From: CAVQBP01 sp963710745
GTDB lineage: Bacteria > Bacteroidota > Ignavibacteria > Ignavibacteriales > Ignavibacteriaceae
Length of the DNA: 64,000 bases
Direction of reading: 5' to 3'
NCBI GenBank assembly: GCA_963710745.1
Contig: CAVQBP010000024.1
Span: 744,001-808,000, forward strand
Shown: piece by piece, positions 1-9,542 of the stretch
Layout of the letters: every line of letters starts with the position of its first letter
Numbering within the stretch: position 1 is the stretch's first letter
Notes under the pieces: generated by a model
Database searches by the model: none
What the model was told of the DNA's origin: nothing
The model's input: only the letters and a program-made list of their open reading frames with translations
Made by a program: the position numbers and the translations under genes

Positions 1-774
1 CTCGGAATGTTTGAAGATCCGGCAAAAACTTCAGAAGCTATCAGGGACCTTGTAAAACCTGCAGCCTTAATTAATGATGAATTAAAACGAGCTTTATTAA
101 TTAAATCGATAGCAAAAAAATTTAATCTAAGAGAAAAACTGCTTGAGAAAGAACTGGATACTGCTCTCCAGCAAACAAAAAGACAAGAAAAGCTCGAAAC
201 AGAAAGAAAATTAAAAGATGAAGCAAAAATTGATTCGGCTGCCAAAAATAAACCTGTTCCTGAACATATTTTTCTTTTAGAAAAAGATATGATAAAAGTA
301 ATGCTTGAAGATAATCCCGAAACAGCTTCACTTATTTTAGACAATGTAATTGAAGAGGAGTTTGTCTTTCAATTTCACAAGTTAATTTTATCAGTAATTA
401 AAAATTTATATAATTCAGGGAAAGAAATTACAGCCAATAATCTTCTTTCTGAAATAAATGATGTAGTTGTTCAAAATTATATAAGAGATTTAATTTTAGA
501 AAAATACAGTGTAAGTAAAAAATTTGAAGATCTGTATCCCGGACCATCAAAAAAGGAGATCTTATTAAAAGAAACCAGAGATATGGTAAATAAATTTAAA
601 ATTTTAAAATTGCTGATGGAATTAAAATCGAACGAGAGCTACCTTAAGAATACTGATAACCTTGAAGAAGAAGAAACTATAATGCATAATATCCGGGAGA
701 TTCATAATGAAATTAAAACTATATCAAAGGATTATAATTTTAATAATGTTAACCTTGGATTAAGCCTTTCGTAA
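1..774 (+). CDS. dnaG: DNA primase, C-terminal part (partial at window start)
   Basis: The reading frame is open from base 1, so this is the 3' end of a longer gene. The visible ~258 residues are helical and charged. They start in a segment typical of the end of the primase Toprim region (GMFEDPAKTSEAIRDLV, LIKSIAKKFNLREK), continue through a Lys/Glu/Gln-rich linker, and end in an all-helical region like the DnaG C-terminal helicase-binding domain. The catalytic Toprim and zinc-binding domains lie outside the window. Primase makes the RNA primers for replication. The neighbouring gene converges on it (30 bp gap). The assignment rests on the pattern and segment order, as no catalytic motif is visible. 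Confidence 0.75.
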   Translation, partial: LGMFEDPAKTSEAIRDLVKPAALINDELKRALLIKSIAKKFNLREKLLEKELDTALQQTKRQEKLETERKLKDEAKIDSAAKNKPVPEHIFLLEKDMIKVMLEDNPETASLILDNVIEEEFVFQFHKLILSVIKNLYNSGKEITANNLLSEINDVVVQNYIRDLILEKYSVSKKFEDLYPGPSKKEILLKETRDMVNKFKILKLLMELKSNESYLKNTDNLEEEETIMHNIREIHNEIKTISKDYNFNNVNLGLSLS

Positions 775-803
775 ATTGTCAAATTTCAATGGTTTTTGAT
801 TAT

Positions 804-1952
804 TTAAACTACCATCCTGGGAATCTTTTGATTCAATCTTGTAAGCAATTCATAATCAAGCTGGTTGCTTAACTCACTAAAAGAAGCTACGGATATGGCA
901 AGGTCTCCCTGTTTCCCTATAAGTACAGCTTCATCTCCTTTTTTTGTTTCTGAAACATCCGTGATATCAATTGTCATCATATTCATATTTACTATTCCGA
1001 TAACACTCACCCTATGCCCGTTTATCAGCACCCTGCCCTGATTGCTTAATTCCCTGCTGTAGCCATGAGCATAACCGACGGGAATGGTAGCAATTTTCAT
1101 ATCTCTTTGTGCAAGATAAGACGTACCGTACCCAATAAATTCTCCGGTTTTTACTGATTTGGTGCTCATTATTCTGCTTTTCCATTTTATAATCCGTTTA
1201 AGAGGATCTGCTTTATTTTCAAGATTGTTTATATAACCAATAAAAGTTTCCCTGCTCGACCAAAATCCATACTGCATGATACCGATTCTTACCATATCCA
1301 TTCTTGACTTCGGATAAGTCATAGAAGCTGCTGAGCAAGCAGTATGAAGCTTTTCAGGAATAACATTATTCTCTATAAATAACTTGTGAATCCTGCTGTA
1401 GTTTTTTAACTGCTTTTGAATTCTGACATAGTTAGCAATACTTTCAGCACCTGCAAAGTGAGTGCACAATCCTTTTACACTTAAGACATCTTTATTTTCC
1501 TTTATAATTTTAATTACAGATGAGATATATTCTTTTGTAAAGCCTGTCCGGTTCATACCTGTTTCAATTTCTACATGAATTTTTGCTTTACGATTCAGAT
1601 AGGACGCATATTCTATTGTTTTCTTCAGCCGATCAATATCAAAAACATAAAACTCAATCCCGGTGTTTATAGCCCATTCCAATTCCTCATTTTCCACCAT
1701 ACCCATAATCATTATATCAGAATTACCGTTTGAATACTTATAAACATCGAGTGCTTCGTCGGCGCTATAAACTGAAAAATGATCCAGGCCGCATTCTTCT
1801 GCAAGAGGCACAAATTCCTTTATTCCGTGCCCGTATGCATTACCTTTTACCACAGAAGATATTTTTACTTTTTTTCCCATCTGATTCTTTAAAAAATTTA
1901 TATTATGCTGAAGGGAATCTTTACTGATTTCTATAACTGATGTACTAAACAT
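804..1952 (-). CDS. alr: Alanine racemase
   Basis: PLP-dependent fold-type III racemase that interconverts L- and D-alanine for peptidoglycan. The PLP lysine is K36 in the block VVKGNAYGHG. The family block MVRIGIMQYGFWSS follows, and the second catalytic region is GYGTSYLAQRD plus IPVGYAHGYSR. The C-terminal beta domain contains VSVIGIVNMNMMTIDITDV, where the family usually has a Cys-Met-Asp. At 382 residues it is full length. It is the last gene of a minus-strand run of amino-acid genes, 90 bp after the M20 amidohydrolase. It may be transcribed with them or separately. The ATG start lacks a strong ribosome binding site. Confidence 0.93.
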   Translation of the reverse strand: MFSTSVIEISKDSLQHNINFLKNQMGKKVKISSVVKGNAYGHGIKEFVPLAEECGLDHFSVYSADEALDVYKYSNGNSDIMIMGMVENEELEWAINTGIEFYVFDIDRLKKTIEYASYLNRKAKIHVEIETGMNRTGFTKEYISSVIKIIKENKDVLSVKGLCTHFAGAESIANYVRIQKQLKNYSRIHKLFIENNVIPEKLHTACSAASMTYPKSRMDMVRIGIMQYGFWSSRETFIGYINNLENKADPLKRIIKWKSRIMSTKSVKTGEFIGYGTSYLAQRDMKIATIPVGYAHGYSRELSNQGRVLINGHRVSVIGIVNMNMMTIDITDVSETKKGDEAVLIGKQGDLAISVASFSELSNQLDYELLTRLNQKIPRMVV

Positions 1953-2042
1953 GCTTTAATCTTTCATATCGATGCTCTGACGAACTCACGGTATTTGAAA
2001 TGTTGGGGTAATGGAATCGCATATTTTGATTTTTTCAATTTA

Positions 2043-3185
2043 TTATTTCAATACTTCTTTTGCGATAGAATAAAACAATTCAACAGATGGTTTAATTATA
2101 CTATCAGGAAAATCATAATCCGGATTATGCAGATCAGGGTGCTTTTCACCGGCTCCAACTCCGAAAAGAACTCCTTTATATTTATTTAAAAAATGTCCGA
2201 AATCTTCAGACCATCTAAACGGATGTTCTATTTCAACAATATTTAAATTTAATTTTTCAGAACACTTTTTAACAATCTCAACACATTCATTATTATTTAT
2301 TGATGAAGGAAATTCTTCAGTCAATTCAATTGAATATTTTAAGCCGTACTTTCCCGCTTCCTCTTTAATTATATTTTCAGACATATTGGCAAGAGAATCC
2401 AGGTCATCATTTTCAAATGCCCGAAAAGTTGCCATTATCTCACCTGCTCCCGGAGAAGTACCAAATGCAATATTACCAACTCTTACATGAATTATAGTTA
2501 TTAAACTGAATTCTCTTATATCAGGTATTTGTTCCGAGAGTAAAGGAAGTTTCTGCATTATTGCGGCAATTGCCGGAACAGGAGATATTCCATGCTCGGG
2601 TTCCGATGCATGTGAAGTTTTTCCCGCCAATTTAATAATCATACCTTTTGAGGCAGAAGCAAATATCCCCGGTTTTATTATTACTGAATTAATTGGAAAA
2701 CCTGGCAGGTTATGCAAGGCAATAACATAATCAGGTTTAACCGCAATAAATTTTTTATCTTCCAGGACTACCTTGGCACCTTCACCTGTTTCCTCAGCAG
2801 GCTGGAAAAGTAATACTATTTTTCCTTTTTTAAGTTTATTATTTTTTAATAATGATGCTAATCCTGATAATATTGCCATATGGCCGTCATGCCCGCATTT
2901 ATGAGCAACATTTTCAGTTAAAGATTTGTATTCAAAATTATTTTGTTCGTGAATTGGCAAAGCATCTAATTCAGATCTGAAAAGAATTGTTTTTCCTTCA
3001 TCTTTCCCTTTAAATATAAATGCAATGCCGTTACCGGCAAGGTCTGAGATTATTTCATCGGGATTAAGCTTGGCTATAAAAGTTTTAATTTTTTCTGAAG
3101 TATTCTTTTCCATGCCAGATAATTCAGCGTTTGTGTGAAGTTCTCTTCTGAATCTTATAATATCTTCAAAATTTAATCCTTTCAC
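2043..3185 (-). CDS. M20 family amidohydrolase (N-acyl-amino-acid hydrolase type)
   Basis: Zinc-type metallopeptidase/aminoacylase of the M20D (hippurate hydrolase / IAA-amino-acid hydrolase) type, predicted to cleave an acyl group from an amino acid. Family motifs are visible in order: RRELHTNAELSGME near the N-terminus, the metal-binding HKCGHDGHMAIL, the catalytic PAEETGEGAK, ALHNLPGFP, and a C-terminal GAGEKHPDLHNPDYDFP with the last metal ligand. The start is GTG at 3185, overlapping the symporter stop by one base, with GAAGGAGAA just upstream, so the two are translationally coupled. Coupling to a transporter and two racemases suggests it processes an imported acylated amino acid. The substrate is not readable from the sequence. 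Confidence 0.88.
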   Translation of the reverse strand: MKGLNFEDIIRFRRELHTNAELSGMEKNTSEKIKTFIAKLNPDEIISDLAGNGIAFIFKGKDEGKTILFRSELDALPIHEQNNFEYKSLTENVAHKCGHDGHMAILSGLASLLKNNKLKKGKIVLLFQPAEETGEGAKVVLEDKKFIAVKPDYVIALHNLPGFPINSVIIKPGIFASASKGMIIKLAGKTSHASEPEHGISPVPAIAAIMQKLPLLSEQIPDIREFSLITIIHVRVGNIAFGTSPGAGEIMATFRAFENDDLDSLANMSENIIKEEAGKYGLKYSIELTEEFPSSINNNECVEIVKKCSEKLNLNIVEIEHPFRWSEDFGHFLNKYKGVLFGVGAGEKHPDLHNPDYDFPDSIIKPSVELFYSIAKEVLK

Positions 3186-4645
3186 TATTCTCCTTCTTCA
3201 ATAAGTTCATACTCCTCACCGGAAGAAAAACCTGAAATAATCATGAATGTAATTGCAGATGTTGCTATACCAAAAATATTCGGATCAAGCTTAAAAGGTA
3301 AAGGAATTTTGATAATAATTAATGTAATAGTTGTTATACCGCCAAGCAGCATTGAAGTCATAGCTGCAGTAGAACTTCTTTTTTTAAAAAATAATGCGGC
3401 AATAAGCGGTACAAATAACCCTGATACCATAAATGCATATGAATAGAGCATGAGCTGAAGAACATTCTGCATTGTTGTTGCAATTAATAGTGAAAGGAGA
3501 CCAAGTAAAAGAGTGGCGATCTGTGAAATTCTTAAAAACTTTTTATGATTTGAACCGACCGGAAATAATTTATCGTAAAGATCGGAAACAACATTGCCCG
3601 ATGAAGCCATTAAACAGCTATCTGCTGTAGACATAATTGCTGAAAAGTAAGCAGACATCATAACCCCCATTAATCCAACGGGTAAAATAGTTCTCAACAG
3701 CATTGGAAGTCCCATTTCAGGATCCATAGAAGCTATATTACTGAAGCCAAGATAGGTAAACGTACCGTTATCTGCGGCCACTCTGCCGAATATACCAAGA
3801 AGAACTCCCATAAATGCCATCAACGGCCATTCAAATATTCCGGCAATGAACCAGGCACGTTTTGCTGTTTTCTCATCGCGGCAGGCATAAATTCTCTGGT
3901 ACAATGTCATACCTACAAACCAGATCGGTATAATTGTAACTCCCCAGTTAACAAGAGTCTGCCATGAAACGTTGGTGAAAGTAAAAAACTCCGCGGGGAC
4001 AGATTGTGCTATCTTTTCATAACCGCCAAGAGCAAAATAAGTGAATGGAAGACCGACGAGAATAAGCCCTCCCATAAGAATTATCCATTGAACCGTATCA
4101 GTATAAATTACAGCTTTTATTCCGCCAAGTGCCGTATATCCAATGACAATTAATCCCATAATCCAAAGTGCAGTATCCAGATCAAGATTTACAAAAGAAG
4201 CCGAAGCAAGTTTTGCACCCGCAAGTATTTGAGAACTTGTAAATCCCAGGTAACCAATTGCGGATATTATTGCAGCAATGAAAGCAACTTTTTTATTATA
4301 TAAAGATTCAAATATCTGCGGAAAGGTAAGAAGGTTTTTAAAGTTTTCTAACTTATTAACTTTAGGAATCAGAATTACAGCACTTATCCATGCACCGATT
4401 AACCCTGTGAAAAGCATCCATGATCCGGATAAACCGATCATAAATCCAAGTCCGCCCAGGCCTATTGAAAAACCGCCTCCGACATCCGTAGCAACAACCG
4501 AAAGCCCAACATGAAGGCTGCCCATTTCTCTTCCGCCGACATAATAATCATCAGCATTCTCATTTTTCTTCATGAAGAAAAAACCAATACCCAGCATTGT
4601 TGCCATATAAACAATGAATATAAGGATGTCTAAAAAATGCATCAA
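3185..4645 (-). CDS. Sodium:solute symporter (SSS family)
   Basis: Integral membrane protein of 486 residues with about 13 hydrophobic segments, typical of the SSS/SLC5 family (PutP, PanF, SGLT-like). The N-terminal signature YVGGREMGSLHVGLSVVATDVGG and the loop YTDTVQWIILMGG are characteristic. The family imports sugars, amino acids or organic acids with Na+. The substrate here is not determinable, but coupling to an M20 hydrolase and racemases favours an amino acid or an acyl-amino acid. It lies 9 bp after the racemase gene and overlaps the M20 start by one base, so it is part of one operon. Confidence 0.9.
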   Translation of the reverse strand: MMHFLDILIFIVYMATMLGIGFFFMKKNENADDYYVGGREMGSLHVGLSVVATDVGGGFSIGLGGLGFMIGLSGSWMLFTGLIGAWISAVILIPKVNKLENFKNLLTFPQIFESLYNKKVAFIAAIISAIGYLGFTSSQILAGAKLASASFVNLDLDTALWIMGLIVIGYTALGGIKAVIYTDTVQWIILMGGLILVGLPFTYFALGGYEKIAQSVPAEFFTFTNVSWQTLVNWGVTIIPIWFVGMTLYQRIYACRDEKTAKRAWFIAGIFEWPLMAFMGVLLGIFGRVAADNGTFTYLGFSNIASMDPEMGLPMLLRTILPVGLMGVMMSAYFSAIMSTADSCLMASSGNVVSDLYDKLFPVGSNHKKFLRISQIATLLLGLLSLLIATTMQNVLQLMLYSYAFMVSGLFVPLIAALFFKKRSSTAAMTSMLLGGITTITLIIIKIPLPFKLDPNIFGIATSAITFMIISGFSSGEEYELIEEGE

Positions 4646-4654
4646 ATTCCTTTT

Positions 4655-5734
4655 TTAAATTATTTTTTTTGACATATAACGCGAATTCATTAATCTGGCA
4701 ATGGAGGTATAATTAGGGCGAAAATGTAATTGCCCTCCCATTTTATTACCATTTAAATTATTTCCAAGGTCATAAACAGTCATATCTGAAGTAGTACCGA
4801 CAAAACCAATCGAATCATCTTTTGGAAAAATATTATTTACATCTACATCAAGCTGCCCGAAATCCACAATGCAGCGGTATGACTCCCTGTTTTCATTTTT
4901 ATCAAACTCAACTGTTTGACCAATATTTCCTTCCCCGATTATCCCATCAGGCACAGCCTCTTTTTTTGAAATTTCTAAAATCTCGGCAGAGAATTCAATT
5001 GTATTTGTTGACAGATTTCGAAATTGTTTGCCATCCAACGGAGAAACACCAAGCAGTGCAGCCTCGCCAATTCTAAAGTGATTTACTGCCGCCGGGACTT
5101 TGTTTTTATCGATAAGCGGAAGTGTAATAGAAGTTCCGCCTGAAATAAGCTCAAGGTTTGTACCGAATTTAGCGTCAATAAGATTTTTATACAGGCTTAA
5201 TTGAATAAGTTTATCATAAGTCGGTTCAACACCGTACATGCAGCCAAGGTTTGTTCCTATCCCGATTATATCAATATTTTCAAGATCAAATATTTTTTCA
5301 TAAAAATGCAGTACTTCGTCACGCACAATTCCTTCACGCAGTTCACCCATTTCTATCATGACAATTATTCTATGCTTCTTCCCCTGATGTCCGGCTTCAG
5401 TATTTATCCTTTCTATTGTACTTAATGAAGAATTTAATGATATATCCGAATATTTAACTATACCCGGCACCAGATTGGGTGCAGGGGGTTTAATATACAT
5501 TGTGACTAGATCAGGATTAATTTCCTTGATTACTTTAAGATTTGACAGTCTGGAATCACCCAGAGAATGAACACCTTTTATTTCCGGGTTGAAGAGGATT
5601 TTTTCCAGAATGGGTTTGTTACCGCAAAGCATTTTTGTAACAAGTGTCCATTCAATATTATTTTTAGAGAGATATTTATTCAGCTTTCTAATGTTGCCAA
5701 GAATTTTTTCTGTATTAATAGATAACGTTGCCAT
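4655..5734 (-). CDS. PLP-dependent amino-acid racemase, ornithine/alanine racemase-like
   Basis: Fold-type III PLP enzyme with an alanine-racemase N-terminal barrel. The candidate PLP lysine is K34 in LVTKMLCGNK. Other blocks are VMIEMGELREGI, IGIGTNLGCMYG and LISGGTSITLP, as in the Orr (ornithine racemase) and YhfX-like group. At 359 residues it matches the ~350 of that group. It differs clearly from the canonical alr 2.7 kb away, so it probably serves a different amino acid. It sits between a GNAT gene (11 bp) and the symporter (9 bp), in the same operon. Its exact substrate is unknown. Confidence 0.82.
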   Translation of the reverse strand: MATLSINTEKILGNIRKLNKYLSKNNIEWTLVTKMLCGNKPILEKILFNPEIKGVHSLGDSRLSNLKVIKEINPDLVTMYIKPPAPNLVPGIVKYSDISLNSSLSTIERINTEAGHQGKKHRIIVMIEMGELREGIVRDEVLHFYEKIFDLENIDIIGIGTNLGCMYGVEPTYDKLIQLSLYKNLIDAKFGTNLELISGGTSITLPLIDKNKVPAAVNHFRIGEAALLGVSPLDGKQFRNLSTNTIEFSAEILEISKKEAVPDGIIGEGNIGQTVEFDKNENRESYRCIVDFGQLDVDVNNIFPKDDSIGFVGTTSDMTVYDLGNNLNGNKMGGQLHFRPNYTSIARLMNSRYMSKKII

Positions 5735-5745
5735 GATTACTGCCC

Positions 5746-6189
5746 CTATTTTATTAAACGCATTTCTGCATATTTTGTTGTAAATCCGATCCTTTCATAT
5801 AACCTTTTTGCAGGATTATCATATTCGACATGAAGTGCTACATTTCCTTCAGCTATATTTATAGCTTTATTGCAGATTTCCCTACCATAACCTTTTCCTC
5901 TGCACTTGCCATCAACGGCAACATAAACAAGAATATTTTCCGGGATATATCCTTCCATACCTGTTTTATTCATCACCAATTCGCCAATAAGCTTATCATC
6001 ATCGTATGCAGCAATTAGAAACCCGCCTTTCCCTTTATCATCTGAAAAAGCATAATCTATAGATTTGGAGATTGCTTCTTTTGTATCGCCAAATTTTTCT
6101 AGATGCTGATGTAAAAAGTCTATAAAATTAATTTTGGAAAGATCGGACGAAAATTCCGAATCTTTTCTGATAATTTTGTAATCAATCAT
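5746..6189 (-). CDS. GNAT family N-acetyltransferase
   Basis: 147-residue single-domain acetyltransferase. The acetyl-CoA binding motif A is seen as VYVAVDGKCRGKGYGREIC, and motif B ends in NPAKRLYERIGFTTKY. It transfers acetyl from acetyl-CoA to an amine, and the acceptor is not predictable from sequence. It is the first gene of the amino-acid operon, 11 bp before the racemase. That raises the possibility that it acetylates an amino acid handled by the racemase/symporter/M20 set. A 269-bp divergent intergenic region lies between it and marC and presumably holds both promoters. Confidence 0.85.
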   Translation of the reverse strand: MIDYKIIRKDSEFSSDLSKINFIDFLHQHLEKFGDTKEAISKSIDYAFSDDKGKGGFLIAAYDDDKLIGELVMNKTGMEGYIPENILVYVAVDGKCRGKGYGREICNKAINIAEGNVALHVEYDNPAKRLYERIGFTTKYAEMRLIK

Positions 6190-6458
6190 TTTAATTCCTA
6201 TTTTATTTAAAAGTACTCCCGCAGTTTTAAATCTGTTAAACCTTTGTGAAAAACAAATTAAAGTAGATCAAACGAGGTCATTCTGAGGATTTTTTTATTT
6301 TCCGTTTTTATGAACATTATCGTTTCAAAATAATATTATTTTATAAAAATGCAAGTTTTAGAGGTAATTAATTAAAACAAAAGACAATAATGTAAAATGA
6401 GAGTTCTATTTATTAATTTTGTAGGGAGAAATTTATCGATTAAACAGTGAGATAAATT

Positions 6459-7094
6459 ATGGATGGAATTTTAGTTTTTGCTTCTACTGTTTTTATGGGA
6501 TTCTTTGCAATAATGAATCCTATTGGAAATATGCCGATATTCCTTGGTCTTGTTGAAGGGATTGATAAATCGGAACAAAAGAAAATAGCCTGGAAATCCG
6601 TATCATTGGCATTTATAATAGTTGCAGCATTTTCAATATTCGGCAGCCTGATTTTCAAAGCATTTGGAATAACACTTCCTGCATTTCAAATAGGAGGCGG
6701 CCTACTTATTTTCATTGTCGGTTATCAGTTGCTTCAGGGGAAAGAATCAGCTATTCACCATCCCGCCGAAGGTGAAAATGATCAGGACACATCAATTGAA
6801 GATATTGCGATCTCACCTTTAGCAATCCCAATACTGGCTGGGCCGGGGACAATTTCTACTGCAATGAACTTTGTAGGTGTGGGATCGTCTGTTATGCATG
6901 TTACTGTTGTAATAGGAGTGTTTGCATTAATTTGCATTATAACTTTTTTCTGTTTTGTATTTGGTGAAAATATTCTTCTGCATTTTAAAAAAGGAATTGT
7001 AAAAGTAATTACCAGGCTAATGGGTTTAATTATTACTATAATTTCAGTGCAAATGGTTATTGCCGGAATTCATAATGCTATCAAGATGAAATAA
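6459..7094 (+). CDS. MarC family integral membrane protein
   Basis: 211-residue protein with six hydrophobic segments. Typical family features are the N-terminal FMGFFAIMNPIGNMPIFLGL, the middle block SPLAIPILAGPGTISTAMNF, and the C-terminal GLIITIISVQMVIAGI. MarC/YhgN proteins are inner-membrane proteins of unresolved function. The early link to multiple antibiotic resistance was not confirmed. It is transcribed away from the amino-acid operon as a single gene. Confidence 0.9.
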   Translation: MDGILVFASTVFMGFFAIMNPIGNMPIFLGLVEGIDKSEQKKIAWKSVSLAFIIVAAFSIFGSLIFKAFGITLPAFQIGGGLLIFIVGYQLLQGKESAIHHPAEGENDQDTSIEDIAISPLAIPILAGPGTISTAMNFVGVGSSVMHVTVVIGVFALICIITFFCFVFGENILLHFKKGIVKVITRLMGLIITIISVQMVIAGIHNAIKMK

Positions 7095-7209
7095 TAATTT
7101 CCGGTTTGAATTCATTTTTTAAACTTTTAGAACAGGCAAGAATAATTCGTAGCTAAACCTTGATTTAGCAATAGAATTAAGATTTTTTAGTTACTCTAGT
7201 CAATAAGAT

Positions 7210-7449
7210 TTATTTATCTTCAGGAGGGGGACGTTTGTTAATTCGATATGAAATCCAGAGTACGGCAGAACCAACTATAATAAAAAATAATGTAATTGCA
7301 GTAAATATTTCAACATCAGCAAAAAGTAAACCAGGACCATACTTTGACCTATCGATAAAAGATATAACAGCATAATAAGCCGACATGAGGGAAACCAGTA
7401 ATGAAACAACTCCCAGTAATGTTAGTAATGAAGCAAGTGTTTTTCTCAT
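7210..7449 (-). CDS. Small two-helix membrane protein of unknown function
   Basis: 79 residues with two hydrophobic helices (about residues 8-30 and 45-68) and a charged C-terminal tail ending KRPPPEDK. I recognise no family. It lies 22 bp downstream of ruvA on the same strand, so it may be cotranscribed with it. The membrane topology and normal start make it a plausible real gene. Confidence 0.55.
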   Translation of the reverse strand: MRKTLASLLTLLGVVSLLVSLMSAYYAVISFIDRSKYGPGLLFADVEIFTAITLFFIIVGSAVLWISYRINKRPPPEDK

Positions 7450-7471
7450 TCTTCAGAAAATAACTAGTAAT

Positions 7472-8050
7472 CTACTTGTTCAAATTGCTTAAAGATCTTT
7501 TTATTAAATCTTCCAGGGGAATAGCAGGTTCTGAATTGAATACATCACGCACAATTTTTTCAGCCAGCTTGGAATTGTAACCAAGAGTGGTTAAAGCTGC
7601 AACAGCTTCATTTTTAATACTGAATGATATCTCTTTTTCTTCTCCTTTTATCTGATCAACTTTAGTTTTTAGCTCAAGGACAAGCCGTTCGGCAGTTTTT
7701 CTTCCAATTCCGGGAACAGCAACAATTCGAGTAACATTTGCAGATTGAATTGCATGCCTAAGCTCATCAACTCTTATTCCTGACAAAATGCTTACAGCTA
7801 ATTTTGGCCCTATGCCGGTAATAGAAATCAGAAGTTCAAACATTTCTTTTTCTGCTTCTGAGAAGAAACCATAAAGTGAAATTGAATCTTCCTTTACACT
7901 TGTATGTATAAATAACGAAGCAGATTCTTTTCCGGTTATCTGTTCAAAAGTATTGATAGAAATATTTACCATATATCCTACTCCATTAACATCAAGCAGG
8001 ATCTGTGTTGGTTTGCTCGAAATTATTTTACCTGATAAAAAGCCGATCAT
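7472..8050 (-). CDS. ruvA: Holliday junction branch migration protein RuvA
   Basis: RuvA forms the tetramer that binds Holliday junctions and loads the RuvB helicase. The N-terminal OB domain starts MIGFLSGKI, followed by DVNGVGYMVNI. The helix-hairpin-helix regions are LLISITGIGPKLAVSILSG and ARIVAVPGIGRKTAERLVLE-like. The C-terminal RuvB-binding three-helix domain (AVAALTTLGYNSKLAEKIV) is present. I chose ATG at 8050 because the family begins MIGFL. A TTG 12 bases upstream would add four unusual residues. It lies downstream of ruvC with a 161-bp AT-rich gap. Confidence 0.94.
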   Translation of the reverse strand: MIGFLSGKIISSKPTQILLDVNGVGYMVNISINTFEQITGKESASLFIHTSVKEDSISLYGFFSEAEKEMFELLISITGIGPKLAVSILSGIRVDELRHAIQSANVTRIVAVPGIGRKTAERLVLELKTKVDQIKGEEKEISFSIKNEAVAALTTLGYNSKLAEKIVRDVFNSEPAIPLEDLIKRSLSNLNK

Positions 8051-8160
8051 GATAATTAACAATTAAAAATTTATAATTAACAATTTTGAAGGTCAAAAAT
8101 CAAAATTCAAAAAGAACAATGACAATATGACAATATGACAATTAAACAATTTAGCAATTC
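8051..8160. repeat. AT-rich low-complexity spacer with AATTAACAATT-type and GACAATAT repeats
   Basis: Between ruvC and ruvA the sequence consists of short recurring words: TTAACAATTAAAAATT, ATAATTAACAATTTT, then GACAATATGACAATATGACAATT. Nothing coding is seen. A similar word (AATTAACAATGAAAAATG) recurs near 47637-47660, upstream of the second exported HEAT-like gene. This is repeat-like intergenic filler and no function is evident. Confidence 0.45.
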
Positions 8161-8211
8161 TATAATAACCGTTTATGAAGTATAAAATAAATCTTTCCAA
8201 TTTTAAATTTT

Positions 8212-8760
8212 TCAATCTCTCACTATTCTTCCGGGATTACATTCAATAAAGGACTTCCAGTCTTTGTTTCTTTTTATTGTGCCATTGCCTTTAGTAATTC
8301 TGAATGCATGACAAATTGCAACAGCAAGTGCATCGGATTCATCATATCTCATTTTTTCTTCTTTTAATTCAAGCAAAGTTTTTATCATATAATAAACCTG
8401 CTCTTTTGAGGCAGAACCTCTTCCGACAACAGATTTCTTTATTTCTCTAGGAGAATATTCGCTGGTAGGGATTTTTTTATGAACGGCGGCAAGAAGTGCA
8501 GCTCCGCGGGCATATCCAATTTTCATTGCTGATTGAACATTCTTCCCGTAAAAAGCAGTTTCAATTGCAAATTCATCAGGCTTATATTTATCTATGATCT
8601 TAACAAGTTCATCATAGATAATTTCAAGCTTTAATGGTAAACTTTTAACGGAAGGGAGTTTTATATTTCCGTTTATTACCCGTAGATAATTATTACTTTT
8701 CTGCTTAATAATACCAAAGCCGGTGTAAATCGTCCCCGGATCAACTCCAAGTATTATCAT
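8212..8760 (-). CDS. ruvC: Crossover junction endodeoxyribonuclease RuvC
   Basis: RuvC resolves Holliday junctions. It has the RNase H-like fold with the four acidic catalytic residues visible in context: D7 in ILGVDPGTIYTGFGI, the Glu in FAIETAFYGKN, and the two Asp in YDESDALAVAICHA. At 182 residues it is slightly longer than the E. coli protein (173). It sits between yebC (59 bp) and ruvA, a common arrangement. Confidence 0.95.
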   Translation of the reverse strand: MIILGVDPGTIYTGFGIIKQKSNNYLRVINGNIKLPSVKSLPLKLEIIYDELVKIIDKYKPDEFAIETAFYGKNVQSAMKIGYARGAALLAAVHKKIPTSEYSPREIKKSVVGRGSASKEQVYYMIKTLLELKEEKMRYDESDALAVAICHAFRITKGNGTIKRNKDWKSFIECNPGRIVRD

Positions 8761-8819
8761 TTAGGAAACCTTTGATATTACGATTTTCAAATGATTCCTT
8801 AAACCTGGGAATAAAAGGA

Positions 8820-9542
8820 TCAAACAAAATCAGCATTGGAATAGACATTTTGAACATCATCGCTGTCTTCCAATGATTCAATTAACTTCACAACTTTTTC
8901 TGAATCTTCTCCTTCAACAGAGACAGCATTTTTTGCTATCCATTGGAGAGATGCATTTTCAATTTCAATGTTTTTATTTACAAGAGCTTTCCTTACCGGA
9001 TCAAAAGCTTCCAGAGGAGTTTGTACTTCAAAATACTCATCTTCGGTATGAAGATCTTCGGCACCTTCATCCAAAATAATTTCCATTATCTCGTCTTCTG
9101 TTCTATCTTTTTTGGGCAGAAGGATTATTCCTTTCCGATCAAACATCCATGCTACAGATCCATTTTCACCTAAACTGCCGCCGCCTTTACTGAATAGATG
9201 CCTGACTTCGGCAACAGTTCTGTTCTTGTTATCAGTCGCGACTTCCACTAAAATTGCGATGCCGTTTGGCCCGTAACCTTCATAAGTTAATTCATGATAT
9301 GTGTGTCCTTCCAGTTCGCCGGTTGCTTTTTTTATAGCGCGCTCAATATTATCTTGCGGCATATTCGCAGCTTTTGCATTGTCAACAGCAAGTCTTAACC
9401 TTGGATTACCTTCCGGATCTCCCCCGCCTTCTCTTGCTGCAATAGTAATTTCTTTAATAAGCTTGGTAAACATTTTACCTCTTTTAGCATCTATCACAGC
9501 TTTTTTTCTTCTTGTAGTTGCCCATTTAGAATGACCTGACAT
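8820..9542 (-). CDS. yebC: YebC/PmpR family protein (TACO1-like translation or transcription factor)
   Basis: 240-residue member of the YebC/PmpR/TACO1 family. The invariant start MSGHSKWATTRRKKAVIDAKRGK is present, followed by TYEGYGPNGIAILVEVATDN and GSVAWMFDRKG. Members have been described as transcriptional regulators and, more recently, as factors that relieve ribosome stalling. Its start overlaps the recJ stop by 17 bases, so the two genes are coupled, and ruvC follows. Confidence 0.94.
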   Translation of the reverse strand: MSGHSKWATTRRKKAVIDAKRGKMFTKLIKEITIAAREGGGDPEGNPRLRLAVDNAKAANMPQDNIERAIKKATGELEGHTYHELTYEGYGPNGIAILVEVATDNKNRTVAEVRHLFSKGGGSLGENGSVAWMFDRKGIILLPKKDRTEDEIMEIILDEGAEDLHTEDEYFEVQTPLEAFDPVRKALVNKNIEIENASLQWIAKNAVSVEGEDSEKVVKLIESLEDSDDVQNVYSNADFV

